From Megaustenia siamemsis (lineage: Eukaryota > Mollusca > Gastropoda > Stylommatophora > Ariophantidae): a DNA stretch of 64,000 bases. This document shows, one piece after another, positions 47,063 through 57,630 of the stretch (its first letter is position 1; each line of letters begins with the position of its first letter). Position numbers and translations under genes: made by a program. Below the pieces are notes generated by a model, which ran no database searches, was not told the origin of the DNA, and saw only the letters and a list, made by a program, of their open reading frames with translations. Location: the NCBI GenBank assembly GCA_032433765.1, contig JAVIAB010000160.1, forward strand, positions 17,244,049-17,308,048, in the 5' to 3' direction.

Positions 47063-47262
47063 ATCTCAATAGGTGTATAACATACATTGATATTATATAA
47101 CATTACAAAAATATTCAGTACAGTGAGTCAATATATAGTACATGGATAACATTTATTTATAGCTATGTAGTTGGGTGTCTGCTTAGCTCTATGTCATAAA
47201 TGAATCAGAAGGGGTGAAACTGTTAGAGATTGCTGGGTAGTCTTAAGTGGTAGTGTAAAGAG

Positions 47263-47643
47263 TTAAATATCTAGAGGCGTAGTCGAGACGTTATCATCAG
47301 CGACCTTTCTTTTTATATAGAAATAGGAAAGAGCATTTCTTGTTTGACTGTAGGAAAATATGGAATTATTTAAGACTTTGAAACCTACATTTTTCCCACC
47401 CTTGGCCTTTTGCGTGGCGAGAACCGCTAAAAACATATCTTTATCTAATTTGTTGTGTTGCTTGCTTAGCCCGTTACAACTGATTTTATCGTAATCCCCA
47501 CTACAATGGTACGTCTTACTACATAAGCTAACAAGAGCTGTCCCTTCGTACTCTAGTTTAAAAAGCCCGGGCGTTCGTTTGGTGTACGCTTTAACACCCT
47601 TACAGTTTATACAGTCTGTTTTGCTAGTATGTTCATCGCAGCG
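47263..47643 (-). pseudogene. Polinton DNA polymerase B, C-terminal fragment (left arm)
   Basis: Mirror of 56,747-57,127. 126 codons with no start; the C-terminal block of protein-primed family-B polymerase from Polintons, with TPGLFKLEYEG, LVSLCSKTYHC and NALSYFYIKRKV followed by TTPLDI and stop. It reads toward the element's left end. The upstream polymerase (exonuclease, TPR1/2 and palm motifs) is absent, replaced by a 32-bp minisatellite. Confidence 0.85.
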
Positions 47644-48345
47644 ATGGGTGTATGGAGGTCGCCTAGTGTGTAATAAGGGCTGTATAGGGGTCGTCTAGTG
47701 TGCCGTGATGGGTCAATGGAGGTCGGCTAGTATGTCGTGATGGGTGTACGGAGGTCGTCTAGTGTGTCATATTGGGTGTATAGAGGGCGTTTAGTGTGTC
47801 ATGATGGTTGTATAGGGGTCGTCTAGTGTGTCATGATGGTTGTATAGGGGTCGTCTAGTGTGCCGTGATGGGTGTACGGAGGTCGTCTAGTGTGTCATAT
47901 TGGGTGTATAGAGGGCGTTTAGTGTGTCATGATGGTTGTATAGGGGTCGTCTAGTGTGTCATGATGGTTGTATAGGGGTCGTCTAGTGTGTCATGATGGT
48001 TGTATAGGGGTCGTCTAGTGTGCCGTGATGGGTCAATGGAGGTCGGCTAGTATGTCGTGATGGGTGTACGGAGGTCGTCTAGTGTGTCATATTGGGTGTA
48101 TAGAGGGCGTCTAGTGTGTCATGATGGGTGTATAGCGGTCGTCTAGTGTGTCATATTGGGTGTATAGAGGGCGTCTAGTGTGTCATGATGGGTGTATGTA
48201 GGTCGTTTAGTGTGTCATATTGGGTATATAGAGGGCGTTTAGTGTGTCGTGAGGGTTGTATGGAGGTCGTCTACTGTGTCGTGAGGGGTGTATGGAGGTC
48301 ATCTAGTGTGGTATGTGTGGTGTATGGCGGTTGTCTGGTATATCA
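47644..48345. repeat. 32-bp minisatellite, left arm
   Basis: About 22 variant units around TAGTGTGTCATGATGGTTGT / ATAGGGGTCGTC, directly abutting the polymerase B fragment. The unit order is mirrored in the right arm with the same total length; a few units differ by one base (for example TATAGCGGTC against the mirror of CGCTTTACAC). Confidence 0.94.
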
Positions 48346-48664
48346 TACTTTAATCAACCAATAAGAAAAATGAAGGAACATTACATTCAACATTACTTTT
48401 CTTAACTACTTTACATCAATACAGTTGAATAACGTGTTATCGTTAAGTCTTACCATACTTTAAGAGAAAACATTCAAACTTACAGCGTAAAATATAGTCT
48501 CAATCATCTACACCGAATATAACCTGTTATCGATAAGCCTTAACATACGTTAAGAGAAAACAAGCCAACTTACTGTGCAAAAATCCGCTAGTGTGAACAG
48601 TAACTTTCCTTGAATCAACCAAACTTATAACGCCGTCTAGTTTAAATATAACCTGGTAAGAAAT

Positions 48665-48763
48665 GAATAAATTAGCCAATCAGCGAGTGACTATGCCAAC
48701 ATCGCTTGATATCGGGATTAACCAATCAGAAAAGAGTATTAACATAGGAGGCGGGGCGAAGAA
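48665..48763 (+). promoter_or_regulatory. Promoter-like CCAAT/GC-box segment, left arm
   Basis: AGCCAATCAG (CCAAT at 48,676-48,680) and AACCAATCAG (48,722-48,726) precede a GC box GAGGCGGGGC (48,748-48,757), just upstream of an ATG at 48,764 in good context (GAAGAAATGG). A third CCAATCAG follows at 48,784. This layout is typical of TATA-less eukaryotic promoters. It is reproduced in the right arm. Confidence 0.55.
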
Positions 48764-49072
48764 ATGGCTGACAGGTGGATTAACCAATCAGAAAAGCGCG
48801 TTAGCCCAAGCGTAGGTAGTGGCTGTCGGGTCAGCAGTGGGGGAAAAATGCGGGGTGGTGGGTTACTTGAACTCGTTTTGACCCCTGAGGCAATTCCAGA
48901 AGAGTTCTATGACCTCATTTTGACCGCTGAAGGCTTTAATACCAAGGTTTCCCACTTCAACGAACGACATACATCATTAAAGGTGATTACTTCAGCTCTT
49001 AGACTTTGGAGTTCCATATCTTTATCACTTCAACGAATGACAGACAACAGTAAAGATGATCATTTCAGGTAA
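48764..49072 (+). CDS. Unknown 102-codon ORF / possible first exon, left arm
   Basis: The frame starts in good Kozak context behind CCAAT and GC boxes and ends where TTTCAGGTAAGAAAA forms a strong 5' splice-donor consensus (CAG|GTAAGA at about 49,065-49,073), so the coding part may be a first exon. The protein has a Ser/Gly-rich start (SPSVGSGCRVSSGG) and a middle with LELVLTPEAIPEEFYDLIL. No family recognised. No acceptor or second exon was identified in the tandem repeats that follow. It is identical in length and sequence in both arms. Confidence 0.45.
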   Translation: MADRWINQSEKRVSPSVGSGCRVSSGGKMRGGGLLELVLTPEAIPEEFYDLILTAEGFNTKVSHFNERHTSLKVITSALRLWSSISLSLQRMTDNSKDDHFR

Positions 49073-49139
49073 GAAAACTTAGTTCCAAACCCTAAAATTT
49101 TGGTTCATACTCACAAAGTTGAACACAAACTCTACAAAT

Positions 49140-50600
49140 TTAGGCCCAAAGTTGTAATTGTTAGACACGAAAGTCGTAAATGTTATATGCAAAGTCCAAA
49201 AGTTTGTCAAAAAGACAACCCAAACTCAAAATAGTTAGATGCAAAGCTCAAAAATGTATATGCAAAGTCCAAAAAGTTACTCCAAAAGACAACTAATATA
49301 ACACTTAACCCAAAATTTCGTCTCATAACCAAAAAGTTGAACTCAAAACCCTAAAAATTTAGTCCCAAAGTGATACTAGTTCGACACAAAAGGCGTAAAT
49401 GTTATATACAAAGTCTAAAAGTTTGTCAAAAAGACAACCCAAACTCAAAATAGTTAGACACAAAACCCAACAATTTATAGGCAAAGTCCAAAAAGTTACT
49501 CCAAAAGACAACTAATGTAACTCTTAATCCCAAAATTTCGGCTCATATGCACAAAGTTGAACACGAACTCTACAAATTTAGTCCCAAAGTCGTAATTGTT
49601 CGACACAAAAGTCGTAAATGTTATATACAAAGTCTAAAAGTTTGTCAAAAAGACAACCCAAACTCAAAATAGTTAGACACAAAACCCAACAATTTATAGG
49701 CAAAGTCCAAAAAGTTACTCCAAAAGACAACTAATGTAACACTTAACCCCAAAATTTCAGCTCATATGCACAAAGTTGAACACGAACTCTACAAATTTAG
49801 TCCCAAAGTCGTAATTGTTAGACACGAAAGTCGTAAATGTTATATTCAAATCCAAAAGTTTGTTAAAAAGACAACCCAAACTCAAAATAGTTAGACACAA
49901 AACCCAACAATTTATAGGTAAAGTCCAAAAAGTTACTCCAAAAGACAACTAATGTAACACTTAACCCCAAAATTTCGTCTCATAACCAAACAGTTGAACT
50001 CAAAACCCTAAAAATTTAGTCCCAAAGTGATACTAGTTCGACACAAAAGTCGTAAATATTATATACAAAGTCTAAAAGTTTGTCAAAAAGACAACCCAAA
50101 CTCAGAATAGTTAGACACAAAACCCAACAATTTATAGGCAAAGTCCAAAAAGTTACTCCAAAAGACAACTAATGTAACACTTAACCCCAAAAGTTCGTCT
50201 CATAACCAAACAGTTGAACTCAAAACCCTAAAAATTTAGTCCCAAAGTGATACTAGTTCGACACAAAAGTCGTAAATGTTATATACAAAGGCCAAAACTT
50301 TATCAAAAAGACAACCCAAACTCAGAATAGTTAGACACGAAAGTCATAAATGTTATATGCAAAGTCCAAAATTTTGTCAAAAAGACAACCCAAACTCAGA
50401 ATATTTAGACACAAAAGACCAAATAGTTACATTCAAAGTCCAAAAGTTTGTCAAAAAGACAACCTTAACTCAAAATAGTTAGACACAAAACCCAACAATT
50501 TATATGCAAAGTCCAAAAAGTTACTCCAAAAGACAACTAATTTAACAACAAGCCCTAAAATTTCGTCTCATAACCAAAAAGTTGAACTCAAAACCCTAAA
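49140..50600. repeat. ~219-bp tandem array, left arm
   Basis: Anchor GTTATATACAAAGTC-type motifs at about 49,181, 49,398, 49,616, 49,833, 50,055 and 50,275 give a ~218-220 bp period. Each unit contains CAAAAAGACAACCCAAACTC and GTTACTCCAAAAGACAACTA. AT-rich, no credible coding frame. Confidence 0.92.
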
Positions 50601-50959
50601 AAGTGTCCACTTATCAACCAAAGTCTTTAATACAGCTGAGAAAACCTAATAAATAATTACAATTTACTAAAAATGTTGCACTTGATGATAGTTGCGACTG
50701 TGTCTAAATCATTATTGAAAATATTCATAGAACTCTAGTAAAAGCCAAACACACTAAAACACCACATTGAAAGAATGAACTTAAAGTTCACGCCCCTGTC
50801 ACAACTCTGCTAAGAAAAGTACTGCAAAGCATGAAAGTTATGTCCCCTGCTATAACTCTACTAAACGAAAGTATTACCAAACACGTAGGTTACACTCCTA
50901 CCATAACCCACTAAGAAAAACAAGATTTTGCTTAAAATACCACATTTATGATTGTTACG

Positions 50960-52105
50960 CCCCTTGACCCTTTATGAGGGGACGCCCATGAAACTGTTAG
51001 AAATAGTAAATTTACACTCTAGGGTTACTCCAAACTTTATATTAAGCATCCCCATAGCAAAAATTTACTAAAAAACCACTTTTATGAGTGTTGCCCCCTT
51101 ACCCATTTTTGGCGGTTACGCCCATGAAACTGTTAAAAATAGTAAATTTAACAGCTAGACATACCCCAAACTTTATAATAAACATCCCCGTATCAAGAAT
51201 TTACATAAAAACAACTTTTAAAATTACTACCCCTGTACCCATTTTTGGAGGTTACGCCCATGAAACTGTTAAAAATAGTCAATTTAACATCTAGACATAC
51301 CACAAACTTTATATTAAGCATCCCCGTATCAAGAATTTACTAAAAAAAATCACTTTTGAAATTACTACCCCTGTACCCATTTTTTTTTTGGCGGTTACGC
51401 CCATGAAACTGTTAAAAATAGTAAATTTAACATCTAGACATACCCCAAACTTTATATTAAGCATCCCCATAACAAAAATTTACATAAAAAATCACTTTTG
51501 AAATTACTACCCCTGTACCCATTTTTGGTGGTTACGCCCATGAAACTGTTAAAAATAGTAAATTTAACATATAGACATACCCCAAACTTTATATTAAGCA
51601 TCCCCATAACAAAAATTTACATAAAAAATCACTTTTGAAATTACTACCCCTTTACCCATTTTTGGTGGTTACGCCCATGAAACTGTTAAAAATAGTAAAT
51701 TTAACATATAGACATACCCCAAACTTTATATTAAGCATCTCCGTATCAAGAATTCACTTAAAAACCACTTTTATGAGTGTTGCCCCCTTACCCATTTTTG
51801 GCGGTTACGCCCATGAAACTGTTAAAAATAGTCAAATTAACACCTAGACATACCCCAAACTTTATATTAAGCATCCCCATAACAAAAATTTACATAAAAA
51901 CAACTTTTGAAATTACTACCCCCGTACCCATTTTTGGCGGTTACGCCCATGAAACTGTTAAAAATAGTCAAATTAACACCTAGACATACCCCAAACTTTA
52001 TATTAAGCATCCCCATAACAAAAATTTACATAAAAACAACTTTTGAAATTACTACCCCTGTACCCATTTTTGGCGGTTACGCCCATGAAATCGATAAAAA
52101 AATTG
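50960..52105. repeat. ~137-bp tandem array, left arm (9 anchors)
   Basis: CCCATGAAA anchors at 50,984, 51,121, 51,257, 51,400, 51,537, 51,674, 51,810, 51,945 and 52,082. Each unit has TACCCATTTTTGGCGGTTAC before the anchor and CATACCCCAAACTTTATATT after it. Short ORFs of ~68 codons recur in each unit and reflect the repeat. Confidence 0.95.
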
Positions 52106-52205
52106 AAGTTTAACCTATTGGCATACATCAAACATAATATGTGACACGCCCATGTATCAAATTTGCCTAAAAAATCAACCAAAAATTAGTAGTATATAGC
52201 CAGTG

Positions 52206-52322
52206 ATTGACCAGGAAGACTCTCATATAAGGAAAAACGGCACCAAAAAATGTGCTTCCATGTACGGGCAGACTCTCATATAAGAATTTATGTGCGGCTG
52301 GAAGTACTTTTACGCATCCTTT
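52206..52322. other. Loop of the palindrome
   Basis: The ~117-bp unpaired centre between CCAGTG (52,200-52,205) and CACTGG (52,323-52,328). It contains the direct repeat AGACTCTCATATAAG at 52,217-52,231 and 52,270-52,284. It is the only long single-copy stretch of the element. Confidence 0.88.
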
Positions 52323-52429
52323 CACTGGATATATACTACTAATTTTTGGTAGATTTTTTAGGCAAATTTGATACATGGGCGTGTCACATATTATGTTTGA
52401 TGTATGCCAATAGGTTAAGCTTCAATTTT

Positions 52430-53430
52430 TTTATCGATTTCATGGGCGTAACCGCCAAAAATGGGTACAGGGGTAGTAATTTCAAAAGTTGTTTTTATGT
52501 AAATTTTTGTTATGGGGATGCTTAATATAAAGTTTGGGGTATGTCTAGGTGTTAATTTGACTATTTTTAACAGTTTCATGGGCGTAACCGCCAAAAATGG
52601 GTACGGGGGTAGTAATTTCAAAAGTTGTTTTTATGTAAATTTTTGTTATGGGGATGCTTAATATAAAGTTTGGGGTATGTCTAGGTGTTAATTTGACTAT
52701 TTTTAACAGTTTCATGGGCGTAACCGCCAAAAATGGGTAAGGGGGCAACACTCATAAAAGTGGTTTTTAAGTGAATTCTTGATACGGAGATGCTTAATAT
52801 AAAGTTTGGGGTATGTCTATATGTTAAATTTACTATTTTTAACAGTTTCATGGGCGTAACCACCAAAAATGGGTACAGTGGTAGTAATTTCAAAAGTGAT
52901 TTTTATGTAAATTTTTGTTATGGGGATGCTTAATATAAAGTTTGGGGTATGTCTATATGTTAAATTTACTATTTTTAACAGTTTCATGGGCGTAACCGCC
53001 AAAAAAAATGGGTACAGGGGTAGTAATTTCAAAAGTGATTTTTTTTAGTAAATTCTTGATACGGGAATGCTTAATATAAAGTTTGTGGTATGTCTAGATG
53101 TTAAATTGACTATTTTTAACAGTTTCATGGGCGTAACCTCCAAAAATGGGTACAGGGGTAGTAATTTTAAAAGTTGTTTTTATGTAAATTCTTGATACGG
53201 GGATGTTTATTATAAAGTTTGGGGTATGTCTAGCTGTTAAATTTACTATTTTTAACAGTTTCATGGGCGTAACCGCCAAAAATGGGTAAGGGGGCAACAC
53301 TCATAAAAGTGGTTTTTTAGTAAATTTTTGCTATGGGGATGCTTAATATAAAGTTTGGAGTAACCCTAGAGTGTAAATTTACTATTTCTAACAGTTTCAT
53401 GGGCGTCCCCTCATAAAGGGTCAAGGGGCG
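52430..53430. repeat. ~137-bp tandem array, right arm (8 anchors)
   Basis: Inverted counterpart of the left array with one unit fewer. This accounts for the whole 138-bp offset between the arms. Confidence 0.94.
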
Positions 53431-53789
53431 TAACAATCATAAATGTGGTATTTTAAGCAAAATCTTGTTTTTCTTAGTGGGTTATGGTAGGAGTGTAACC
53501 TACGTGTTTGGTAATACTTTCGTTTAGTAGAGTTATAGCAGGGGACATAACTTTCATGCTTTGCAGTACTTTTCTTAGCACAGTTGTGACAGGGGCGTGA
53601 ACTTTAAGTTCATTCTTTCAATGTGGTGTTTTAGTGTGTTTGGCTTTTACTAGAGTTCTATGAATATTTTCAATAATGATTTAGACACAGTCGCAACTAT
53701 CATCAAGTGCAACATTTTTAGTAAATTGTAATTATTTATTAGGGTTTTCTCAGCTGTATTAAAGACTTTGGTTGATAAGTAGACACTTT

Positions 53790-55255
53790 TTAGGGTTTTG
53801 AGTTCAACTTTTTGGTTATGAGACGAAATTTTAGGGCTTGTTGTTAAATTAGTTGTCTTTTGGAGTAACTTTTTGGACTTTGCATATAAATTGTTGGGTT
53901 TTGTGTCTAACTATTTTGAGTTAAGGTTGTCTTTTTGACAAACTTTTGGACTTTGAATGTAACTATTTGGTCTTTTGTGTCTAAATATTCTGAGTTTGGG
54001 TTGTCTTTTTGACAAAATTTTGGACTTTGCATATAACATTTATGACTTTCGTGTCTAACTATTCTGAGTTTGGGTTGTCTTTTTGATAAAGTTTTGGCCT
54101 TTGTATATAACATTTACGACTTTTGTGTCGAACTAGTATCATTTTGGGACTAAATTTTTAGGGTTTTGAGTTCAACTGTTTGGTTATGAGACGAACTTTT
54201 GGGGTTAAGTGTTACATTAGTTGTCTTTTGGAGTAACTTTTTGGACTTTGCCTATAAATTGTTGGGTTTTGTGTCTAACTATTCTGAGTTTGGGTTGTCT
54301 TTTTGACAAACTTTTAGACTTTGTATATAATATTTACGACTTTTGTGTCGAACTAGTATCACTTTGGGACTAAATTTTTAGGGTTTTGAGTTCAACTGTT
54401 TGGTTATGAGACGAAATTTTGGGGTTAAGTGTTACATTAGTTGTCTTTTGGAGTAACTTTTTGGACTTTACCTATAAATTGTTGGGTTTTGTGTCTAACT
54501 ATTTTGAGTTTGGGTTGTCTTTTTAACAAACTTTTGGATTTGAATGTAACATTTACGACTTTCGTGTCTAACAATTACGACTTTGGGACTAAATTTGTAG
54601 AGTTCGTGTTCAACTTTGTGCATATGAGCTGAAATTTTGGGGTTAAGTGTTACATTAGTTGTCTTTTGGAGTAACTTTTTGGACTTTGCCTATAAATTGT
54701 TTGGTTTTGTGTCTAACTATTTTGAGTTTGGGTTGTCTTTTTGACAAACTTTTAGACTTTGTATATAACATTTACGACTTTTGTGTCGAACAATTACGAC
54801 TTTGGGACTAAATTTGTAGAGTTCGTGTTCAACTTTGTGCATATGAGCCGAAATTTTGGGATTAAGAGTTACATTAGTTGTCTTTTGGAGTAACTTTTTG
54901 GACTTTGCCTATAAATTGTTGGGTTTTGTGTCTAACTATTTTGAGTTTGGGTTGTCTTTTTGACAAACTTTTAGACTTTGTATATAACATTTACGCCTTT
55001 TGTGTCGAACTAGTATCACTTTGGGACTAAATTTTTAGGGTTTTGAGTTCAACTTTTTGGTTATGAGACGAAATTTTGGGGTTAAGTGTTATATTAGTTG
55101 TCTTTTGGAGTAACTTTTTGGACTTTGCATATACATTTTTGAGCTTTGCATCTAACTATTTTGAGTTTGGGTTGTCTTTTTGACAAACTTTTGGACTTTG
55201 CATATAACATTTACGACTTTCGTGTCTAACAATTACAACTTTGGGCCTAAATTTG
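53790..55255. repeat. ~219-bp tandem array, right arm
   Basis: Inverted counterpart of 49,140-50,600, same number of units. Confidence 0.92.
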
Positions 55256-55317
55256 TAGAGTTTGTGTTCAACTTTGTGAGTATGAACCAAAATTTTAGGG
55301 TTTGGAACTAAGTTTTC

Positions 55318-55626
55318 TTACCTGAAATGATCATCTTTACTGTTGTCTGTCATTCGTTGAAGTGATAAAGATATGGAACTCCAAAGTCTAAGAGCTGAAG
55401 TAATCACCTTTAATGATGTATGTCGTTCGTTGAAGTGGGAAACCTTGGTATTAAAGCCTTCAGCGGTCAAAATGAGGTCATAGAACTCTTCTGGAATTGC
55501 CTCAGGGGTCAAAACGAGTTCAAGTAACCCACCACCCCGCATTTTTCCCCCACTGCTGACCCGACAGCCACTACCTACGCTTGGGCTAACGCGCTTTTCT
55601 GATTGGTTAATCCACCTGTCAGCCAT
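55318..55626 (-). CDS. Unknown 102-codon ORF / possible first exon, right arm
   Basis: Exact mirror of the left-arm ORF: same length, same protein, same splice-donor-like end (CTTACCTGAAA on the plus strand at 55,317-55,327). The two copies point toward each other across the centre. No known family. Confidence 0.45.
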   Translation of the reverse strand: MADRWINQSEKRVSPSVGSGCRVSSGGKMRGGGLLELVLTPEAIPEEFYDLILTAEGFNTKVSHFNERHTSLKVITSALRLWSSISLSLQRMTDNSKDDHFR

Positions 55627-55725
55627 TTCTTCGCCCCGCCTCCTATGTTAATACTCTTTTCTGATTGGTTAATCCCGATATCAAGCGATGTTGGCATAGT
55701 CACTCGCTGATTGGCTAATTTATTC
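55627..55725 (-). promoter_or_regulatory. Promoter-like CCAAT/GC-box segment, right arm
   Basis: GCCCCGCCTC (GC box, minus) at about 55,633-55,642 and two ATTGGTT/ATTGGCT motifs (inverted CCAAT) upstream of the right-arm ORF. Confidence 0.55.
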
Positions 55726-56044
55726 ATTTCTTACCAGGTTATATTTAAACTAGACGGCGTTATAAGTTTGGTTGATTCAAGGAAAGTTACTGTTCACACT
55801 AGCGGATTTTTGCACAGTAAGTTGGCTTGTTTTCTCTTAACGTATGTTAAGGCTTATCGATAACAGGTTATATTCGGTGTAGATGATTGAGACTATATTT
55901 TACGCTGTAAGTTTGAATGTTTTCTCTTAAAGTATGGTAAGACTTAACGATAACACGTTATTCAACTGTATTGATGTAAAGTAGTTAAGATAAGTAATGT
56001 TGAATGTAATGTTCCTTCATTTTTCTTATTGGTTGATTAAAGTA

Positions 56045-56746
56045 TGATATACCAGACAACCGCCATACACCACACATACCACACTAGATGACCTCCATAC
56101 ACCCCTCACGACACAGTAGACGACCTCCATACACCCCTCACGACACACTAAACGCCCTCTATATACCCAATATGACACACTAAACGACCTACATACACCC
56201 ATCATGACACACTAGACGCCCTCTATACACCCAATATGACACACTAGACGACCGCTTTACACCCATCATGACACACTAGACGCCCTCTATACACCCAATA
56301 TGACATACTAGACGACCTCCGTACACCCATCACGACATACTAGCCGACCTCCATTGACCCATCACGGCACACTAGACGACCCCTATACAACCATCATGAC
56401 ACACTAGACGACCCCTATACAACCATCATGACACACTAGACGACCCCTATACAACCATCATGACACACTAAACGCCCTCTATACACCCAATATGACACAC
56501 TAGACGACCTCCGTACACCCATCACGGCACACTAGACGACCCCTATACAACCATCATGACACACTAGACGACCCCTATACAACCATCATGACACACTAAA
56601 CGCCCTCTATACACCCAATATGACACACTAGACGACCTCCGTACACCCATCACGACATACTAGCCGACCTCCATTGACCCATCACGGCACACTAGACGAC
56701 CCCTATACAGCCCTTATTACACACTAGGCGACCTCCATACACCCAT
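56045..56746. repeat. 32-bp minisatellite, right arm
   Basis: Units around ACACACTAGACGACCCCTAT and ACAACCATCATG, the mirrored counterpart of 47,644-48,345. Confidence 0.94.
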
Positions 56747-57127
56747 CGCTGCGATGAACATACTAGCAAAACAGACTGTATAAACTGTAAGGGTGTTAAA
56801 GCGTACACCAAACGAACGCCCGGGCTTTTTAAACTAGAGTACGAAGGGACAGCTCTTGTTAGCTTATGTAGTAAGACGTACCATTGTAGTGGGGATTACG
56901 ATAAAATCAGTTGTAACGGGCTAAGCAAGCAACACAACAAATTAGATAAAGATATGTTTTTAGCGGTTCTCGCCACGCAAAAGGCCAAGGGTGGGAAAAA
57001 TGTAGGTTTCAAAGTCTTAAATAATTCCATATTTTCCTACAGTCAAACAAGAAATGCTCTTTCCTATTTCTATATAAAAAGAAAGGTCGCTGATGATAAC
57101 GTCTCGACTACGCCTCTAGATATTTAA
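56747..57127 (+). pseudogene. Polinton DNA polymerase B, C-terminal fragment (right arm)
   Basis: 126 codons, open from the minisatellite boundary to TAA at 57,125-57,127. It begins with a Cys-containing RCDEHTSKTDCINCKG, then TPGLFKLEYEG, LVSLCSKTYHC, an NKLDKDMFLAVL helix and NALSYFYIKRKV before the TTPLDI end. These are the landmarks of the extreme C-terminus of protein-primed family-B polymerases encoded by Polintons/Mavericks. All catalytic motifs lie upstream in intact elements and are missing here, so no activity is expected. The frame itself is undamaged in both arms, suggesting a recent origin or gene conversion between arms. Confidence 0.85.
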
Positions 57128-57327
57128 CTCTTTACACTACCACTTAAGACTACCCAGCAATCTCTAACAGTTTCACCCCTTCTGATTCATTTATGACATA
57201 GAGCTAAGCAGACACCCAACTACATAGCTATAAATAAATGTTATCCATGTACTATATATTGACTCACTGTACTGAATATTTTTGTAATGTTATATAATAT
57301 CAATGTATGTTATACACCTATTGAGAT

Positions 57328-57341
57328 AATAAAAGAATAAA
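57328..57341 (+). promoter_or_regulatory. Polyadenylation signals after polB fragment, right arm
   Basis: Two AATAAA hexamers (57,328-57,333 and 57,336-57,341) about 200 bp past the polymerase stop, the expected place for a 3' end. Confidence 0.6.
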
Positions 57342-57624
57342 ATATATCTTTGTCTTCTGTCTTATATTGATCGTTTTTCATTGATGTTGTATAATCTACT
57401 AACCTATCACTATCGCTCAAGTACACCAAGCGCTCCAAAGTCAGCACACACCAGACATAAACACGTCACTTCCGGGTCACCGGGACTAGAGGTCAATACC
57501 TCGACACGAAATGTCACGGTTAACTCCCCCTGCGCCGCACGCTTTATGCGCGCCGCGCGCCGCCCTATATATCTTTGTTAATTTACGGGCCAAATACTAA
57601 GCAAATACACCCTTGTATACTACT

Positions 57625-57630
57625 ATCTAT
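57625..57630. other. 6-bp target-site duplication, right (ATCTAT)
   Basis: Follows the ...GTATACTACT terminus; pairs with 46,760-46,765. Removing the element joins GCATCTAT to CCATCTTCTTCT, which is the normal sequence of the 135-bp LINE-derived unit. Confidence 0.92.

Larger units (their letters stand above)
46766..52205 (+). repeat. Left arm of the palindrome
   Basis: About 5.44 kb, pairing with 52,323-57,624 in inverted orientation. Order from the end: ~500-bp terminal region, polymerase B fragment, 32-bp minisatellite, spacer, promoter-like segment and 102-codon ORF, ~219-bp array, ~137-bp array, stem end at CCAGTG. Scattered single-base differences distinguish the arms. Confidence 0.95.
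46766..57624. mobile_element. Palindromic fold-back Polinton/Maverick derivative
   Basis: A 10,859-bp element with inverted termini AGTAGTATACAAGGGTG, flanked by ATCTAT on both sides. Coordinates in the two arms sum to 104,390 for over 4 kb from the ends (for example 47,263 with 57,127; 48,764 with 55,626), so the arms are collinear mirror images; the sum shifts to 104,528 inside 51.3 kb because the left arm has one more 137-bp repeat. Each arm ends in the C-terminal part of a Polinton DNA polymerase B. No integrase, ATPase, protease or capsid gene is visible. The known hallmarks are the 6-bp duplication, AG start and terminal inverted repeats; the fully palindromic form is unusual. Confidence 0.9.
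52323..57624 (-). repeat. Right arm of the palindrome
   Basis: About 5.30 kb, the inverted copy of 46,766-52,205, shorter by one ~137-bp unit. Differences from the left arm include GTAGTTAAGATAAG (left mirror has GAAAAG), AGCACAGTTGTG (left mirror has CAGAG) and TTTGAATGTAACAT near 54,540 (left has TATATTC). Confidence 0.95.

Noticed and set aside
51088..53300. Family of ~68-codon ORFs (PPYPFLAVTPMKLLKIV-type) as a repeated gene
   Set aside because: One per 137-bp unit, in overlapping frames on the mirrored strand; period and frame come from the tandem repeat.
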